Below, piece by piece: positions 51,199 to 61,697 of a stretch of DNA of 64,000 nt. The DNA comes from CAZJQD01 sp964548165 [NCBI: uncultured bacterium] (GTDB lineage: Bacteria > UBA8481). The notes below the pieces were generated by a model, which saw only the letters and a program-made list of their open reading frames with translations, had not been told where the DNA came from and did not search any database. The DNA is taken from contig CAZJQD010000004.1 in assembly GCA_964548165.1 (NCBI GenBank), forward strand, positions 38,401 to 102,400, given 5' to 3'. How positions within the stretch are numbered: position 1 is the stretch's first letter; each line of letters opens with the position of its first letter. Both the position numbers and the translations under genes were made by a program.

Positions 51199-52860
51199 TC
51201 AGAACCACATCTCGAGCTTCGAGTAGATCCGGGCGTCGTCGCGGCGGCCGGGATACAGGAGATCGCCGTCCTGGGAGAGGCCGTTGTCGGTATGAAAGCC
51301 CTGGCCGTACTCGATGAAGAACTGCGAGTTGTCGGTGGGCTTGTACTGGAGCTGGGCGAAGAAGGTATGGCGCCGGTGGAAGGGCTCGGTGATGCTCCTG
51401 CCGCCCCACTCGGCGTACCAGAGGTCGGGACGGTCGATCCAGACGTTGGCGAAGCGCGCCATGACGCCGATCCGATCGGTGATCTTGTAAGTCCCCTCGA
51501 TGCCCGAGACCCAGAGCTCGTTGCGGCGATGCACGTAACGGCGGGCGTCGGTCTTGACGCTGTAGCGGACGCGCGCCATCCGGAGCGACGCGTAGTAGTC
51601 GTCGGTGACCATGCCGTCTCTTCGGATGAAGCGCTGGGCGTCGAAATCCGCCAGCACCTGCTCGACGCCCCACGAGACGCGCGTGTACTGGAGACGGGCC
51701 TCGAGGTTGTAGATGAGCTTGAGGTTGGCTTCGACCTGGTTGCGCCGCGCGATGTTGCGATCGCGGAAGTTCTGCATCCCGAATTTATCCTGGTGGCGCC
51801 AGACGAGCCCGGCGTCGTAGCGGGGGACGTCCCAGTACATCTCGGTGTAGAGGTCCTTGCGAACGAGATCACGGAGCTGGGTGACGGTGTTGTTCTGGAT
51901 GGTGAGCCCGATGGGAACGGGCTCATACCAGACGCTGAAGAGGTTCTCCGCGGTGCGGCCGAGGAAGTTGGTGTAGTTGCGCCCCCACTTGACGAAGTTG
52001 GCGTTGATGCCGACGCGGCCCGACCACTCGCGATCCAGGAGAACAAGGTTCCGGAGGTCGAAGGCGATGGCGTCGTTGTCGTGGGCGTCTAGCCCGCCGT
52101 TCTGGGATTCGCCGGTGTTGAACTGCGCCGAGAAGCTCGTCGTCTTCCAGTTGACGCCCAGTGCCGTGCCGTAGAGGGCGTTATGCTGGCGCACGAAGCC
52201 GGGGGCGGAGAAGATCTTGTTGGCGTAGAGGAACTCGTTGTAGAAGTTGAGATCGTTGTTGTGACGATAGTCGTGACGGATCTTGGCCGCCCACGCGTCG
52301 TTGTCCTCGCCCGACGTGTTCTGCTCGCCGCTGAACCCGTCGAAGAAGTTCTGGACGTTGACCTCGCCCGACCACCGGCCCTTCGGGACCGTGAATTGTC
52401 CCCGGCCCAGCCACCAGTTGGTGGCGATGCCCTGGCCGTACTGGTCGTAGGTGAGCGAGAGGATGGGGTCGCCGAGGTTGAGGCGTCCCTGGCGGTAGAA
52501 GAAGTAGGACTCAAATCCCTTTTCATTGTCGGAGTTGTCCCAGGTGTAGCGCAGGCGCGTGTGTCCCTCGCCCATGAAGAGGTCGTTGGACTGGAATATC
52601 TTCGCGTAGACCTCGACGGGGGGCACCGGGTTGGTAAAGGCCCGGAACTCGGCGCGCGGATCGAAGAGCCGCCCGTGCCACCCGGGTCTAAGCGCGTTCG
52701 GGTTGTTGCGCGCCCCCCCGAGCTCGGCGCCATCAGCGTCTTCATCGCGCCGGATCTCGCCGGAGAAGTCGAAGTTGCCCTCGATGCGGATCGGCGCGGC
52801 GGAGACACCGGACTGCACGAGCAGCGCCAGGGCGAGACTGGCGATGAGAGTCGATTTCAC
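51199..52860 (-). CDS. outer-membrane beta-barrel protein
   Basis: A 553-aa beta-barrel. Translation from GTG 52860 gives the signal peptide KSTLIASLALALLVQSGVSAA. The mature protein is rich in Tyr/Trp/Arg-containing strands and ends in KLEMWF, a classical barrel terminus. The start codon lies at the edge of a CACAGAG-type repeat, and in-frame upstream sequence is the repeat itself and not protein-like. It is adjacent to the CBM48 barrel and MalE-like gene, so a substrate-uptake porin for the glucan locus is likely; the family is not identified. Confidence 0.75.
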   Translation of the reverse strand: MKSTLIASLALALLVQSGVSAAPIRIEGNFDFSGEIRRDEDADGAELGGARNNPNALRPGWHGRLFDPRAEFRAFTNPVPPVEVYAKIFQSNDLFMGEGHTRLRYTWDNSDNEKGFESYFFYRQGRLNLGDPILSLTYDQYGQGIATNWWLGRGQFTVPKGRWSGEVNVQNFFDGFSGEQNTSGEDNDAWAAKIRHDYRHNNDLNFYNEFLYANKIFSAPGFVRQHNALYGTALGVNWKTTSFSAQFNTGESQNGGLDAHDNDAIAFDLRNLVLLDREWSGRVGINANFVKWGRNYTNFLGRTAENLFSVWYEPVPIGLTIQNNTVTQLRDLVRKDLYTEMYWDVPRYDAGLVWRHQDKFGMQNFRDRNIARRNQVEANLKLIYNLEARLQYTRVSWGVEQVLADFDAQRFIRRDGMVTDDYYASLRMARVRYSVKTDARRYVHRRNELWVSGIEGTYKITDRIGVMARFANVWIDRPDLWYAEWGGRSITEPFHRRHTFFAQLQYKPTDNSQFFIEYGQGFHTDNGLSQDGDLLYPGRRDDARIYSKLEMWF

Positions 52861-53021
52861 CACAGAGACCACGGGGACCACGGAGAACGTCAAAATCAGA
52901 TCCGGAATGGGGAAGAGAGTCAAAAGCGGGATTCGAGATGTAGTTGCCGGAAGGCCCTGGGTTTGATTCTCAATTCGGTCTTGGACGTTGATGTTCTCTG
53001 TGCCTCTGTGCCTCTGTGGTT
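52859..53021. repeat. CACAGAG-type inverted-repeat element, locus 2
   Basis: The left arm (52859-52888) and right arm (52993-53021) are imperfect inverted copies built of 9- to 10-base CACAGAG-like units. The inner flanks share GTCAAA and CCGGAA strings with locus 1 (30179-30390). It occupies the gap between the MalE-like gene and the beta-barrel and supplies the barrel's GTG start. Confidence 0.7.
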
Positions 53022-53068
53022 CGCTTGTCTCAGTTCGGGTCCGTTTCATGAGTGCCGGATCCCTGCCG

Positions 53069-54505
<1,437 letters not shown>

Positions 54506-54534
54506 TTTGGGTTCACCAAAGTTTCGAAAAATGG

Positions 54535-55647
54535 TCATTCCTTCACTCCGCCGGCGGTGAGGCCTTCGATGAGGAAGCGCTGGGTGAAGAGGAAGAGGAT
54601 GACGATGGGCATCAGGGAGAAGGTGGAGGCCGCCATCATCTGCTCGGTCTGGTTGGCATACTGCCCGCGGAACATGGAGAGGCCGACGGGGAGCGTGATG
54701 AGATCGGACTGCGGGGTGTTGACGAGGAGCTGCCAGAGGAAGTTGTTCCACTGCCCGACGAACGTGAGGAGGAAGAGGATGGCCATGGAGGGAAGGGAGA
54801 GCGGAACGACGATGCGGGTGAAGACCGTCCACTCGCCGGCCCCGTCGATGCGCGCGGCCTCGAACAAGGAGTCGGGGATGCCTTCCATCATCTGCTTGAG
54901 CATGAAGAGCCCGAAGACATTGGAGAGGTGCGGGATGACGAGCCCGGCGAGGGAGTTGATCCAGCCGAAGCGGGTGACGAGCGCGAACTGCGGCACCATG
55001 TACATCATGCCGGGGACCATCATGGCGCCCATGAAGAGCCAGAAGAGCACCAGGCGGCCGCGGAATCGCTTCTTGGCGAAGACGTAGGCGGCAAGGGCGC
55101 AGATGAGGACGGTGAAGAACGCGGTGGTGAACGCGACGAGGAAGGAGTTGCGGAGATACTTCAGGAACGGGAAGTCGGTGTTCAGGGCGATCTTCTTGAA
55201 GTTGCTCCACGTGTAGAGGACGCCGAGCGCGGCGCGGAAGGAGCGGTGGACGGTCACGCTGTAGGTGTACTCGGCCGAGGGGAACGCGGCATCCGCCGTC
55301 CAGGTGCCGTCGGCGCCACGGGCGAGGGAGCGCGCGACCTCCGGACCCTCGGGCGTCACGATCCGCATCTCGACGGCGTTGGCCTCGGGGGCGTGCCAGG
55401 CGAAACGGACGGCGCTGTCGGGCGTGAAGGCGGTGCGGTCGGCCTTGGCAAGGCCATCCAGGGACTCGCCGGGCTTGATGGTGAAGGGGCCCTCGGTCGC
55501 CGCTGTCGCCGGGAGGAACTCGAAGGAGAGTCCCTTGCCCTCTTCCTTCAGCGAGGTGGCGACCATCCAGAAGAAGGGGAAGAGGACGAAGATGGCGGCG
55601 ATGACGAGAACGAGAAACAAGAGGCCGGTGCGAAGCGCGCGGGGCAT
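54535..55647 (-). CDS. malG: MalG-like ABC permease with a periplasmic E-set insertion
   Basis: A 370-aa inner-membrane permease. The first membrane helix is at about residues 9-33 and the EAA loop that contacts the ATPase reads EAARIDGAGEWTVFTRI. Typical MalG is about 280-300 aa. Here about 90-100 residues are inserted after helix 1 (about 40-135), with a pattern like the CBM48 domains of this locus (VRFAWHAPEANAVEMRI; DGTWTADAAF; AEYTYSVTV). This would place a glucan-binding-like domain in the periplasm on the permease itself. The ATG overlaps the malF stop (TGATG). Confidence 0.9.
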   Translation of the reverse strand: MPRALRTGLLFLVLVIAAIFVLFPFFWMVATSLKEEGKGLSFEFLPATAATEGPFTIKPGESLDGLAKADRTAFTPDSAVRFAWHAPEANAVEMRIVTPEGPEVARSLARGADGTWTADAAFPSAEYTYSVTVHRSFRAALGVLYTWSNFKKIALNTDFPFLKYLRNSFLVAFTTAFFTVLICALAAYVFAKKRFRGRLVLFWLFMGAMMVPGMMYMVPQFALVTRFGWINSLAGLVIPHLSNVFGLFMLKQMMEGIPDSLFEAARIDGAGEWTVFTRIVVPLSLPSMAILFLLTFVGQWNNFLWQLLVNTPQSDLITLPVGLSMFRGQYANQTEQMMAASTFSLMPIVILFLFTQRFLIEGLTAGGVKE

Positions 55648-56678
55648 CAGCGGATCTCCTTCGTGCCGGCTGGAGACGGGGCCGGGCCCGTGAAGAGGGC
55701 ACGGAGCCTTGTTCCGGCACTGCGAATCATCTCTCCGATGCTGGGGCCCTCGGTGCGGAAGGCGAAGAACGAGACGACGGAGAGCGGGAGCGAGATGAAG
55801 AGGAGGGCGACGGAGAGCGCGGCCGCGTAGCCGTATTCCTGGGAGATGTAGAACTTATTGAAGAGGTAGAAGCCGGAGAGCATGGTGGTGCCCTGCGTGG
55901 TGCCACCGAAGAAGGACAATGTCTTCGGGAGGGTTTCGTAGGGGCGGCCACCGGTCATGGCGTAGATCTCGGAGAAGGCCATGAGCGAACCGAGGACGCC
56001 GGTGACGACGAGGAGCAGGGTGACGGGCTTGACGAGGGGAATGGTGATCTCGGTGAACTGCTTCCACTTGGAGGCGCCATCGATATCGGCGGCCTCGTAG
56101 ACGTCGGCGGGAATGTTCTGGATGGCGGCGAGGTAGAGGATCATGCCGAAGCCGGAGCCCTTGAGAACGACCATGATCGCGATCCCGGGCATGGCCCACC
56201 AGGGGTCCGCGAGGATGCCCTGCTCGAAGAGCTTCTCGACGCCGCCGAGCTTGAGGAGCTGGTCGAGGACACCGTAGGTGGGGGCGTAGATGGCGGTCCA
56301 GACGACGGCAATGACGAAGAGGTCGAGGACGTTGGGGAGGTAGAAGGCGGAGCGGAAGAAGCGCGCGCCGGGGAGCTTATTGGAGAGGATGGCGGCCAGT
56401 ACGAGCGAGAGGCCGATGCCCATGGGAATGGTGAGCGCGCCGTAGTAGAGGGTCATGAGCAGCGACCAGTAGAACTGCTTGTCCTGGAGGAGCGTGCGGT
56501 AGTTGTCGAGGCCGCAGTAGCGCATGTCGGCAAATATCCGCGTGAGGTCGGTGTAGATCGAGGCCTTCAGGAACGAGAGATAGACCGAGTAGACGGCGGG
56601 GTAGAGGAGAAAGAGGGCGAAGATCGCCGTGAACGGGAGCAGAAAGGGAAAAACTGTACGCCAGGAATCGGCCTTCAT
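55647..56678 (-). CDS. malF: MalF-like ABC permease
   Basis: A 343-aa inner-membrane permease with six predicted helices and the EAA loop EAADIDGASKWKQFTEI. It forms the channel with MalG. The ATG at 56678 (MKADSWRTVFPFLLP) is preferred; frame upstream to 56774 is not protein-like. A LacI-type operator and TTGACA -35 box lie about 110-130 bases upstream. First gene of the malF-malG-malE-barrel-barrel-lipoprotein-protease-GH13 run. Confidence 0.92.
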   Translation of the reverse strand: MKADSWRTVFPFLLPFTAIFALFLLYPAVYSVYLSFLKASIYTDLTRIFADMRYCGLDNYRTLLQDKQFYWSLLMTLYYGALTIPMGIGLSLVLAAILSNKLPGARFFRSAFYLPNVLDLFVIAVVWTAIYAPTYGVLDQLLKLGGVEKLFEQGILADPWWAMPGIAIMVVLKGSGFGMILYLAAIQNIPADVYEAADIDGASKWKQFTEITIPLVKPVTLLLVVTGVLGSLMAFSEIYAMTGGRPYETLPKTLSFFGGTTQGTTMLSGFYLFNKFYISQEYGYAAALSVALLFISLPLSVVSFFAFRTEGPSIGEMIRSAGTRLRALFTGPAPSPAGTKEIR

Positions 56679-56784
56679 ACGTTCGGCGGTCTCCAGAAGG
56701 GGTCGGTGGTGCTCGTACCGGTCGGCAATGAGCGTTGAGAGGCTAAACCCATTGCCATGTGGAGAATGCCACAATGTGGAAAGC

Positions 56785-56805
56785 TGTCAATGTTTAAACC
56801 GGTTT
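56785..56805 (-). promoter_or_regulatory. LacI-type operator and -35 box upstream of malF
   Basis: AAACCGGTTT at 56796-56805 is a perfect 10-base palindrome centred on CG. On the minus strand it is followed 5 bases later by a perfect -35 box TTGACA (56790-56785). The -10 box about 16-17 bases further is poor, so the promoter may need activation. It is likely controlled by the LacI-family regulator at 30430. Confidence 0.6.
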
Positions 56806-56861
56806 GGTAGCCGGCGGAAACGAGGACGGAGATTGACAAGAAGTGGTTTCATGACCAGAAG

Positions 56862-56933
56862 TGGTTTCAGAAGGTCGATCTCCGGCCTAAAACCTCGGGG
56901 AAAGGGCCTGCGATCGACCTTATGAAACCAGCT
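56862..56933 (-). repeat. 72-bp palindromic repeat element, copy 2
   Basis: Outer arms of 19 bases pair with one mismatch. In reverse complement it aligns over its whole length with the copy after csrA (8004-8074). It lies between the response regulator stop and the malF promoter; the rest of this roughly 300-bp gap holds only the operator region, with no gene. Confidence 0.8.
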
Positions 56934-56979
56934 GTAGTTGATTTTGGCTACGCGCTACAAGTCGGGAGCCACCAACAAG

Positions 56980-58371
56980 TCAATCGCCGTCGCCGTGATC
57001 TCCGAGGTTCTTTTTCAAGGTGTTACGGGAGAGTCCGAGGAGCTTGGCGGCGGCGGTGATGTTGCCGTTGGTGCGGTCGAGGGCCATCTTCGAGAAGACG
57101 TCCTGGACGCGGCCGAGGAGGTCGGGGCCGGAGGCAGCGAGGTGGTCGAAGAGCTGGCGAAAGAGGCGGTCGGACTCATCGGTGTCATAGGCCTGGGTCT
57201 CGATGAAGTGCAGGGTGTCGCCGGACGTGCAGAGGATGGCCTGACGGAGGGCGTTCTCGAGTTCGCGCACGTTGCCGGGCCAGTGGTGATCGGCGAGCTT
57301 CTTGAGGACCTTGGGGGAGATCTTGGGGATCTTGGAGCGGCGGTGGTCGGCGCAGATGCGCGCGACGAGATGTTGGACGAGGACGGGCAGGTCTTCCTTG
57401 CGGTCCCTCAGCGGCGGGATCGGAATCGTGGCCGGGGTCAGGCGGTAGAAGAGATCGCGCCGGAACCGACCGGCGTTGGACTCCGCGAGCAGGTCCTTGT
57501 GCGTGGCGGCCAGGATACGGATGTCGAGCTTGATGGGAGCGGTGGCGCCGAGCCGCGTCACTTCCTTTTCCTGGAGGACGCGCAGGAGCTTGGCCTGGAG
57601 CGAGAGGGGCATGTCGCCGATCTCGTCGAGGAGGATGGTCCCCTTGTCGCAGGCCTCGAACTTTCCGGAGCGCCTTTCCGTCGCGCCCGTGAAGGCGCCC
57701 TTCTCGTAGCCGAAGAGCTCGGCCTCGAGGAGGGTCTCGGGAAAGGCGGCGCAGTTGATGGCGATGTAGGGGCGGTCGGCGCGTCCCGAATGCTGGACGA
57801 TGGCTCGCGCGACCAGCTCTTTTCCCGTGCCGGACTCGCCGCTGATGAGCACGGTCTCGTTGGTGGGGGCGAGTCGTCCGATCAGCTTGTAGACGTTGGC
57901 CATGGCCGGGGACATGCCGATGAGCGTGTCGCCGATGTCCTCGGGGGAGGCCGTATCGGCCACGTCCGCGGCATCGGGCGCCAGGATCACGGCCCCGCGG
58001 CGGTAGCGGGCCAGCGATACGGCCTCGTCGATGCGCCCGAGGAGCAGGGGAAGGTCGAAGGGCTTGGTGACGAAGTCGAAGGCGCCGCGCGCCATGGCCT
58101 CCATCGTCGTCTTTCCCGTGGCGTAGGCCGTCATGATGATGATGGTGGTGCGCGGCGAGACCTTCTGGACGGCCTCAAGGAGGTCGAGACCGGACATGTC
58201 GGGGAGCTTGAGGTCGATGAGCGCGACATCGGGGCGGAGAGTGCGCGCCAGCGAGACGCCCTCGTCGCCGGTGAGCGCGGAGTGGAGGGTGATCTCGGGA
58301 GGGAAGAGACGCTTGAAGGAGTAATGCACGCCCTCCTCGTCGTCGATGGCCAGAACGGTCGCGTTACGCAT
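56980..58371 (-). CDS. NtrC-type sigma-54-dependent response regulator
   Basis: 463 aa. Receiver domain with phosphorylation site Asp53 (ALIDLKLPD) and the usual acidic pair DD at residues 10-11. AAA+ domain with Walker A GESGTGKE and sigma-54 contact loop GAFTGA (about residue 227). C-terminal Fis-type helix-turn-helix (NGNITAAAKLLGLSRNTL). It activates sigma-54 promoters. It is the partner of the sensor kinase upstream; the two genes are separated by a 72-bp repeat element. It may autoactivate the sigma-54 promoter at 60275. Confidence 0.95.
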   Translation of the reverse strand: MRNATVLAIDDEEGVHYSFKRLFPPEITLHSALTGDEGVSLARTLRPDVALIDLKLPDMSGLDLLEAVQKVSPRTTIIIMTAYATGKTTMEAMARGAFDFVTKPFDLPLLLGRIDEAVSLARYRRGAVILAPDAADVADTASPEDIGDTLIGMSPAMANVYKLIGRLAPTNETVLISGESGTGKELVARAIVQHSGRADRPYIAINCAAFPETLLEAELFGYEKGAFTGATERRSGKFEACDKGTILLDEIGDMPLSLQAKLLRVLQEKEVTRLGATAPIKLDIRILAATHKDLLAESNAGRFRRDLFYRLTPATIPIPPLRDRKEDLPVLVQHLVARICADHRRSKIPKISPKVLKKLADHHWPGNVRELENALRQAILCTSGDTLHFIETQAYDTDESDRLFRQLFDHLAASGPDLLGRVQDVFSKMALDRTNGNITAAAKLLGLSRNTLKKNLGDHGDGD

Positions 58372-58394
58372 GGTTCATCCTCGCATTCCTGGAA

Positions 58395-58466
58395 CCGGCT
58401 TCATAAGGGCAACCTCCGGCCTGAAACCGCCGGGAAAGGGACGTGGTCGACCCTATGAGACCAGCT
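58395..58466 (-). repeat. 72-bp palindromic repeat element, copy 3
   Basis: A third copy of the element, in the gap between sensor kinase and response regulator. Arms are less well paired than in copy 2, but internal blocks (TCGACC, CCCTTTCC, GGCCGGAGG on the minus strand) are shared. Confidence 0.75.
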
Positions 58467-58479
58467 GTACTCGTTCGGT

Positions 58480-60207
58480 TCATTCCCGGGGGCCTGCCTC
58501 GTGGGGGAGCCAGACGCGGAAGGCGGCGCCCCCGAGGTCATCCGAGGAGCCGCGGCTCGAAGCGCTGTAGCTGATGTCGCCGCCGTGTTCGAGCAGGATG
58601 CGGCGGGCCGTGAAGAGCCCGATGCCGACGCCGCCCTCGCGGGTCGTGACGAGGGGATCGAAGATGGCGACATCGGAGGAGACGCCGGGGCCGTCGTCGC
58701 TGAAGACGATCTCGATGCCGGGCACGTCCGGCCGATCCGCGCGGAGGGTATGGGCCCGGGGATTGGCCCGGACGTGGATGCGCTTACGGGCAAAGTGCGT
58801 GGCGTTGTCGATGATGTTGGTGAAGGCCTGCCAGAGCTCGTTGCGGTCCCCGCGCGTGGCACCCGCGGTCCCGAAGCGACGGATGAGCAGGCCATCGCGG
58901 GCCGCCTTGACCTGGCAGACCGTGACGATCTCGTCGAGGAGGTCGTCGAGGTCGAGGGCCTGGAACCTGGCCTGCTCCTTGCCCGCGTTGCCGAGGAGCC
59001 GCGTGATGAGCTCGTCGATGCGATCGAGCTCGCGCACGATCACGCGCCGGTCCGCGCTGGTGATGGCAGGCTCGGCTTCGCCCCTGCCGGCGCCCACGAG
59101 GAGGCGGGCGACCGTGAGGGGGTTGCGAATCTTGTGCGCAAGCTCGGCTGTCATCTCCTTGGCGGCGTTGCGCATCTCGGCCTCGCGGATTCTCTTGTCC
59201 GAGTCGATGACGAACTGGAAGAGGCGGGCATTCTCCAGGGCGGCGGCGGCGAGTCCGGCCAGGCCGATCGTGATCGTGACCGAGTCCTCCTCGAAGTCTC
59301 CCGTGGCGCTCCGGTAGATGGCCAGGACGCCGAGGGACCGGCCGCCGGTGACGAGCGGGACGGCGAGCATGGAATGGAGGTTCTCCTTGCGCGCGCGTTC
59401 CTTGAAGCGGTAAGTGGGATCGCGGGCGATATCCTCGATGATGAGCGGGATCTGCGAGACGGCGACACTGCCGAGGGCCGAGCCGCCGGCCGGGATCGGG
59501 GGCTCGTTCGGATACTCGTCCGAACCGCCGTGGACGGCGGCCAGCGTGAGCTTCTGGCCGGTGGGATCCAGGAGGCGGATGGCGACGAGGCGCGCATCGA
59601 TCAACTTGGCCGCGGCCGCGGTGACCTCGTCGAGGATGCGCTGGGGTGAGACGAGCGACGTGAGCTCGCCGCCGATCCGGACGAGCGCTTCGAGCTGTTG
59701 CGAGCGCTTCTTGAGGCGGTCGTGGATGAGCGCGTCGCCGACGACGCGGCTGGAGAGGGTGGCGAGGGACTCGATCGCGGCCTCGTCTTCCTCGCTGAAG
59801 GCATTGACGCGCGTGGAGTCGACGTTGATGACCCCGATGACCTTGCGATCGAGGATGAGCGGCGACGCGAGCTCGGACCGGATGTCCTTCCGGAGATTGA
59901 CGTAGCGCTTGTCCTTGCGGACGTCGGCGACGCGCAGGGTCTTGGCCTTGGCGGCTACCCAGCCGGTGATGCCCTCGCCCACCTTCAGGCGCGCCGACTG
60001 GATCACGCGATCCGCGAAGCCGCGCGAGGCCTCGATCGAGAGGGTCGAGGTGGAGCGATCGATCAGGATGATGGAGCCGTTGGTGGCGCCCGTGAGGGTG
60101 ACCGCGGCGTCGAGGATCTTGTCGAGCAGGGCCTTGGGAGGATCCGCGCCGGACAGCCGGCGGATGAGATCATGGATGACCCGGTCGCTGGCAAGATTCG
60201 CTCTCAA
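58480..60207 (-). CDS. GAF-domain sensor histidine kinase
   Basis: A 575-aa soluble kinase. The start is TTG 60207, chosen for its GGAGGGAA ribosome site; longer frames to 60795 run antisense to no known sequence and into the next gene. Two GAF domains (about 25-170 and 185-335; GTGITGW-like VGEGITGWVAAKA and SALGSVAVSQ) are followed by HisKA with the phospho-accepting His in AELAHKIRNPL (about residue 356) and an HATPase domain (NELWQAFTNIIDNA; DDGPGV; GVGIGLF). There is no membrane segment, so it senses a cytosolic signal. It is paired with the NtrC regulator downstream. Confidence 0.93.
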   Translation of the reverse strand: MRANLASDRVIHDLIRRLSGADPPKALLDKILDAAVTLTGATNGSIILIDRSTSTLSIEASRGFADRVIQSARLKVGEGITGWVAAKAKTLRVADVRKDKRYVNLRKDIRSELASPLILDRKVIGVINVDSTRVNAFSEEDEAAIESLATLSSRVVGDALIHDRLKKRSQQLEALVRIGGELTSLVSPQRILDEVTAAAAKLIDARLVAIRLLDPTGQKLTLAAVHGGSDEYPNEPPIPAGGSALGSVAVSQIPLIIEDIARDPTYRFKERARKENLHSMLAVPLVTGGRSLGVLAIYRSATGDFEEDSVTITIGLAGLAAAALENARLFQFVIDSDKRIREAEMRNAAKEMTAELAHKIRNPLTVARLLVGAGRGEAEPAITSADRRVIVRELDRIDELITRLLGNAGKEQARFQALDLDDLLDEIVTVCQVKAARDGLLIRRFGTAGATRGDRNELWQAFTNIIDNATHFARKRIHVRANPRAHTLRADRPDVPGIEIVFSDDGPGVSSDVAIFDPLVTTREGGVGIGLFTARRILLEHGGDISYSASSRGSSDDLGGAAFRVWLPHEAGPRE

Positions 60208-60274
60208 AGCTCGTTCCCTCCTCCGCGCGTGCCCGCCGGTCCTGGCGCCCCACTTCAGGCTTCTCCCGGAGGGA

Positions 60275-60290
60275 AGCAATGCGAGTGCCA
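60275..60290 (-). promoter_or_regulatory. sigma-54 promoter of the kinase-regulator pair
   Basis: TGGCAC-TCGCA-TTGCT on the minus strand, a full match to the -24/-12 consensus with the GG-N10-GC spacing, 68 bases upstream of the kinase start. Confidence 0.85.
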
Positions 60291-60380
60291 CGTTGATTTT
60301 GCGCCAGTTGCGACTTTGCCAGGGAAATGTTAGCTCAATTTTGATCGCGCCGCGCACAAAATGCGTCGTGCGGGCGTGGC

Positions 60381-61697
60381 CTATTGCGGCTGGGGGATGG
60401 TGGCGGTGGCCACGACCACCCGGTCGCGGCCTGTGCGCTTGGCCTGGTACAGCGCGGCATCCGCGCGTTCCAGGAGGGTCTCGCCGGAGTCCGCGTGCAG
60501 GGGCAGAGTGGCGACGCCGATGGAGACGGTTCGGGTCAGCTGGTGTTCCTCGGTCTCGGTATGAGCGGCAATGGTGGCCTGGCCGATGAGTGCGCGGAGC
60601 CGATCGGCGATCTCGAAGGCGCCGTCGACGCCCGTCGCCGGCAGGAGCAGGGCGAACTCCTCGCCGCCGTAGCGGGCGATGATGTCGGAGACGCGCAGGG
60701 TTTCGCGCAATTTCCGGGCGACCGCGACGAGCACCTGGTCGCCGACACGGTGGCCGTAGGTATCGTTGACCGACTTGAAGTGATCGACGTCGCACATGAG
60801 CAGGGAGAGCGGACGGTCGGTTCGCTTGGCGCGCTCGATCTCCTCGGCCAGCAGTTGCTTGAAGCTGGAATGGTGGAGCAGTCCGGTCAGGAGGTCGGTT
60901 CGGGAGGCGTGCTCGACCTCATGGTAGAGCCTGATCTTCTCGAGAAGGAGCGCCACCTGGTTTGCCAGGATCTCGGCGCCCTCGGCATGATCATCACCGC
61001 TCGACGGGAGCTCGAGATGCAGGACCGCGGGCTGGGCGACGCCGACGCTCAGCGGCAGCCAGATCGCGCGCCGACCGTCCGGCCGGGCTCGTTCCACTCG
61101 TCGTCCAGCCGCGGCCGCGCGCCAGTCGTCGTCGGGCAGGCCGTCGTTGCCGTGCACGGGCGAGGGGTACATTCCCGAGGGCAGGGCTTCGCCGAGCCGC
61201 GGCAGCCAGAGCCGGGGCGGTGATCCGAGGAGCCTCGTGCCGGCCTCCTCGATGCCCGGCCAGGCCTCGGAGAAGCGGAGCGTGTTGCCGAAATTGCGGA
61301 CGAGGTCGTAGCGCGCGATGCGCCGGTGAAAGGCCTCCTCGGTCAAGGTCAACCGGGAGAGGGCGTCGTGGCGCGCCCGGGCCTGGACCTCGACCTTCTC
61401 CTCGAGCACGCGGATGCGCGATTGCCCGCGATGCGCGATCTCGACCTCGAGCGCCCTCTGGATCAGCCAGGTCGCGGCGAAAGCCAGGGCCATGAGCGGA
61501 GCGAGGGCGCGGTGAAAGAAGAGGACGTAGGCGAAGGTCAGCACGACGACCGAGATGAGGCCGAGGGCGCCTTCGCGGATGCGGCCGGTGGCCGTCGGCA
61601 CGACGGTGGCCAGTGCGATGATGAGCAGGGTCGTAGCGGCCGGAAGGGCGGCTCCGGCCTCGAGCCACGCGTTGAAGGCTGCCAGGAACGCCATCAT
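60381..61697 (-). CDS. membrane diguanylate cyclase (GGDEF) 2
   Basis: 438 aa. Two to three N-terminal membrane helices (AATTLLIIALATVVPTA; LISVVVLTFAYVLFF), a coiled coil, a GAF-like sensory part and a C-terminal GGDEF domain with active-site GGEEF at about residue 344 and DVDHFKSVNDTYGH. It should make cyclic di-GMP. No RxxD inhibitory site was identified with confidence. The ATG overlaps the stop of the first cyclase (ATGA). Confidence 0.93.
   Translation of the reverse strand: MMAFLAAFNAWLEAGAALPAATTLLIIALATVVPTATGRIREGALGLISVVVLTFAYVLFFHRALAPLMALAFAATWLIQRALEVEIAHRGQSRIRVLEEKVEVQARARHDALSRLTLTEEAFHRRIARYDLVRNFGNTLRFSEAWPGIEEAGTRLLGSPPRLWLPRLGEALPSGMYPSPVHGNDGLPDDDWRAAAAGRRVERARPDGRRAIWLPLSVGVAQPAVLHLELPSSGDDHAEGAEILANQVALLLEKIRLYHEVEHASRTDLLTGLLHHSSFKQLLAEEIERAKRTDRPLSLLMCDVDHFKSVNDTYGHRVGDQVLVAVARKLRETLRVSDIIARYGGEEFALLLPATGVDGAFEIADRLRALIGQATIAAHTETEEHQLTRTVSIGVATLPLHADSGETLLERADAALYQAKRTGRDRVVVATATIPQPQ

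Noticed and set aside
58480-60795. The long form of the sensor kinase starting at 60795.
   Set aside because: The first 196 codons run antisense over the second cyclase and the intergenic region; a TTG with a strong ribosome site at 60207 fits the GAF domain start and the sigma-54 promoter at 60275.
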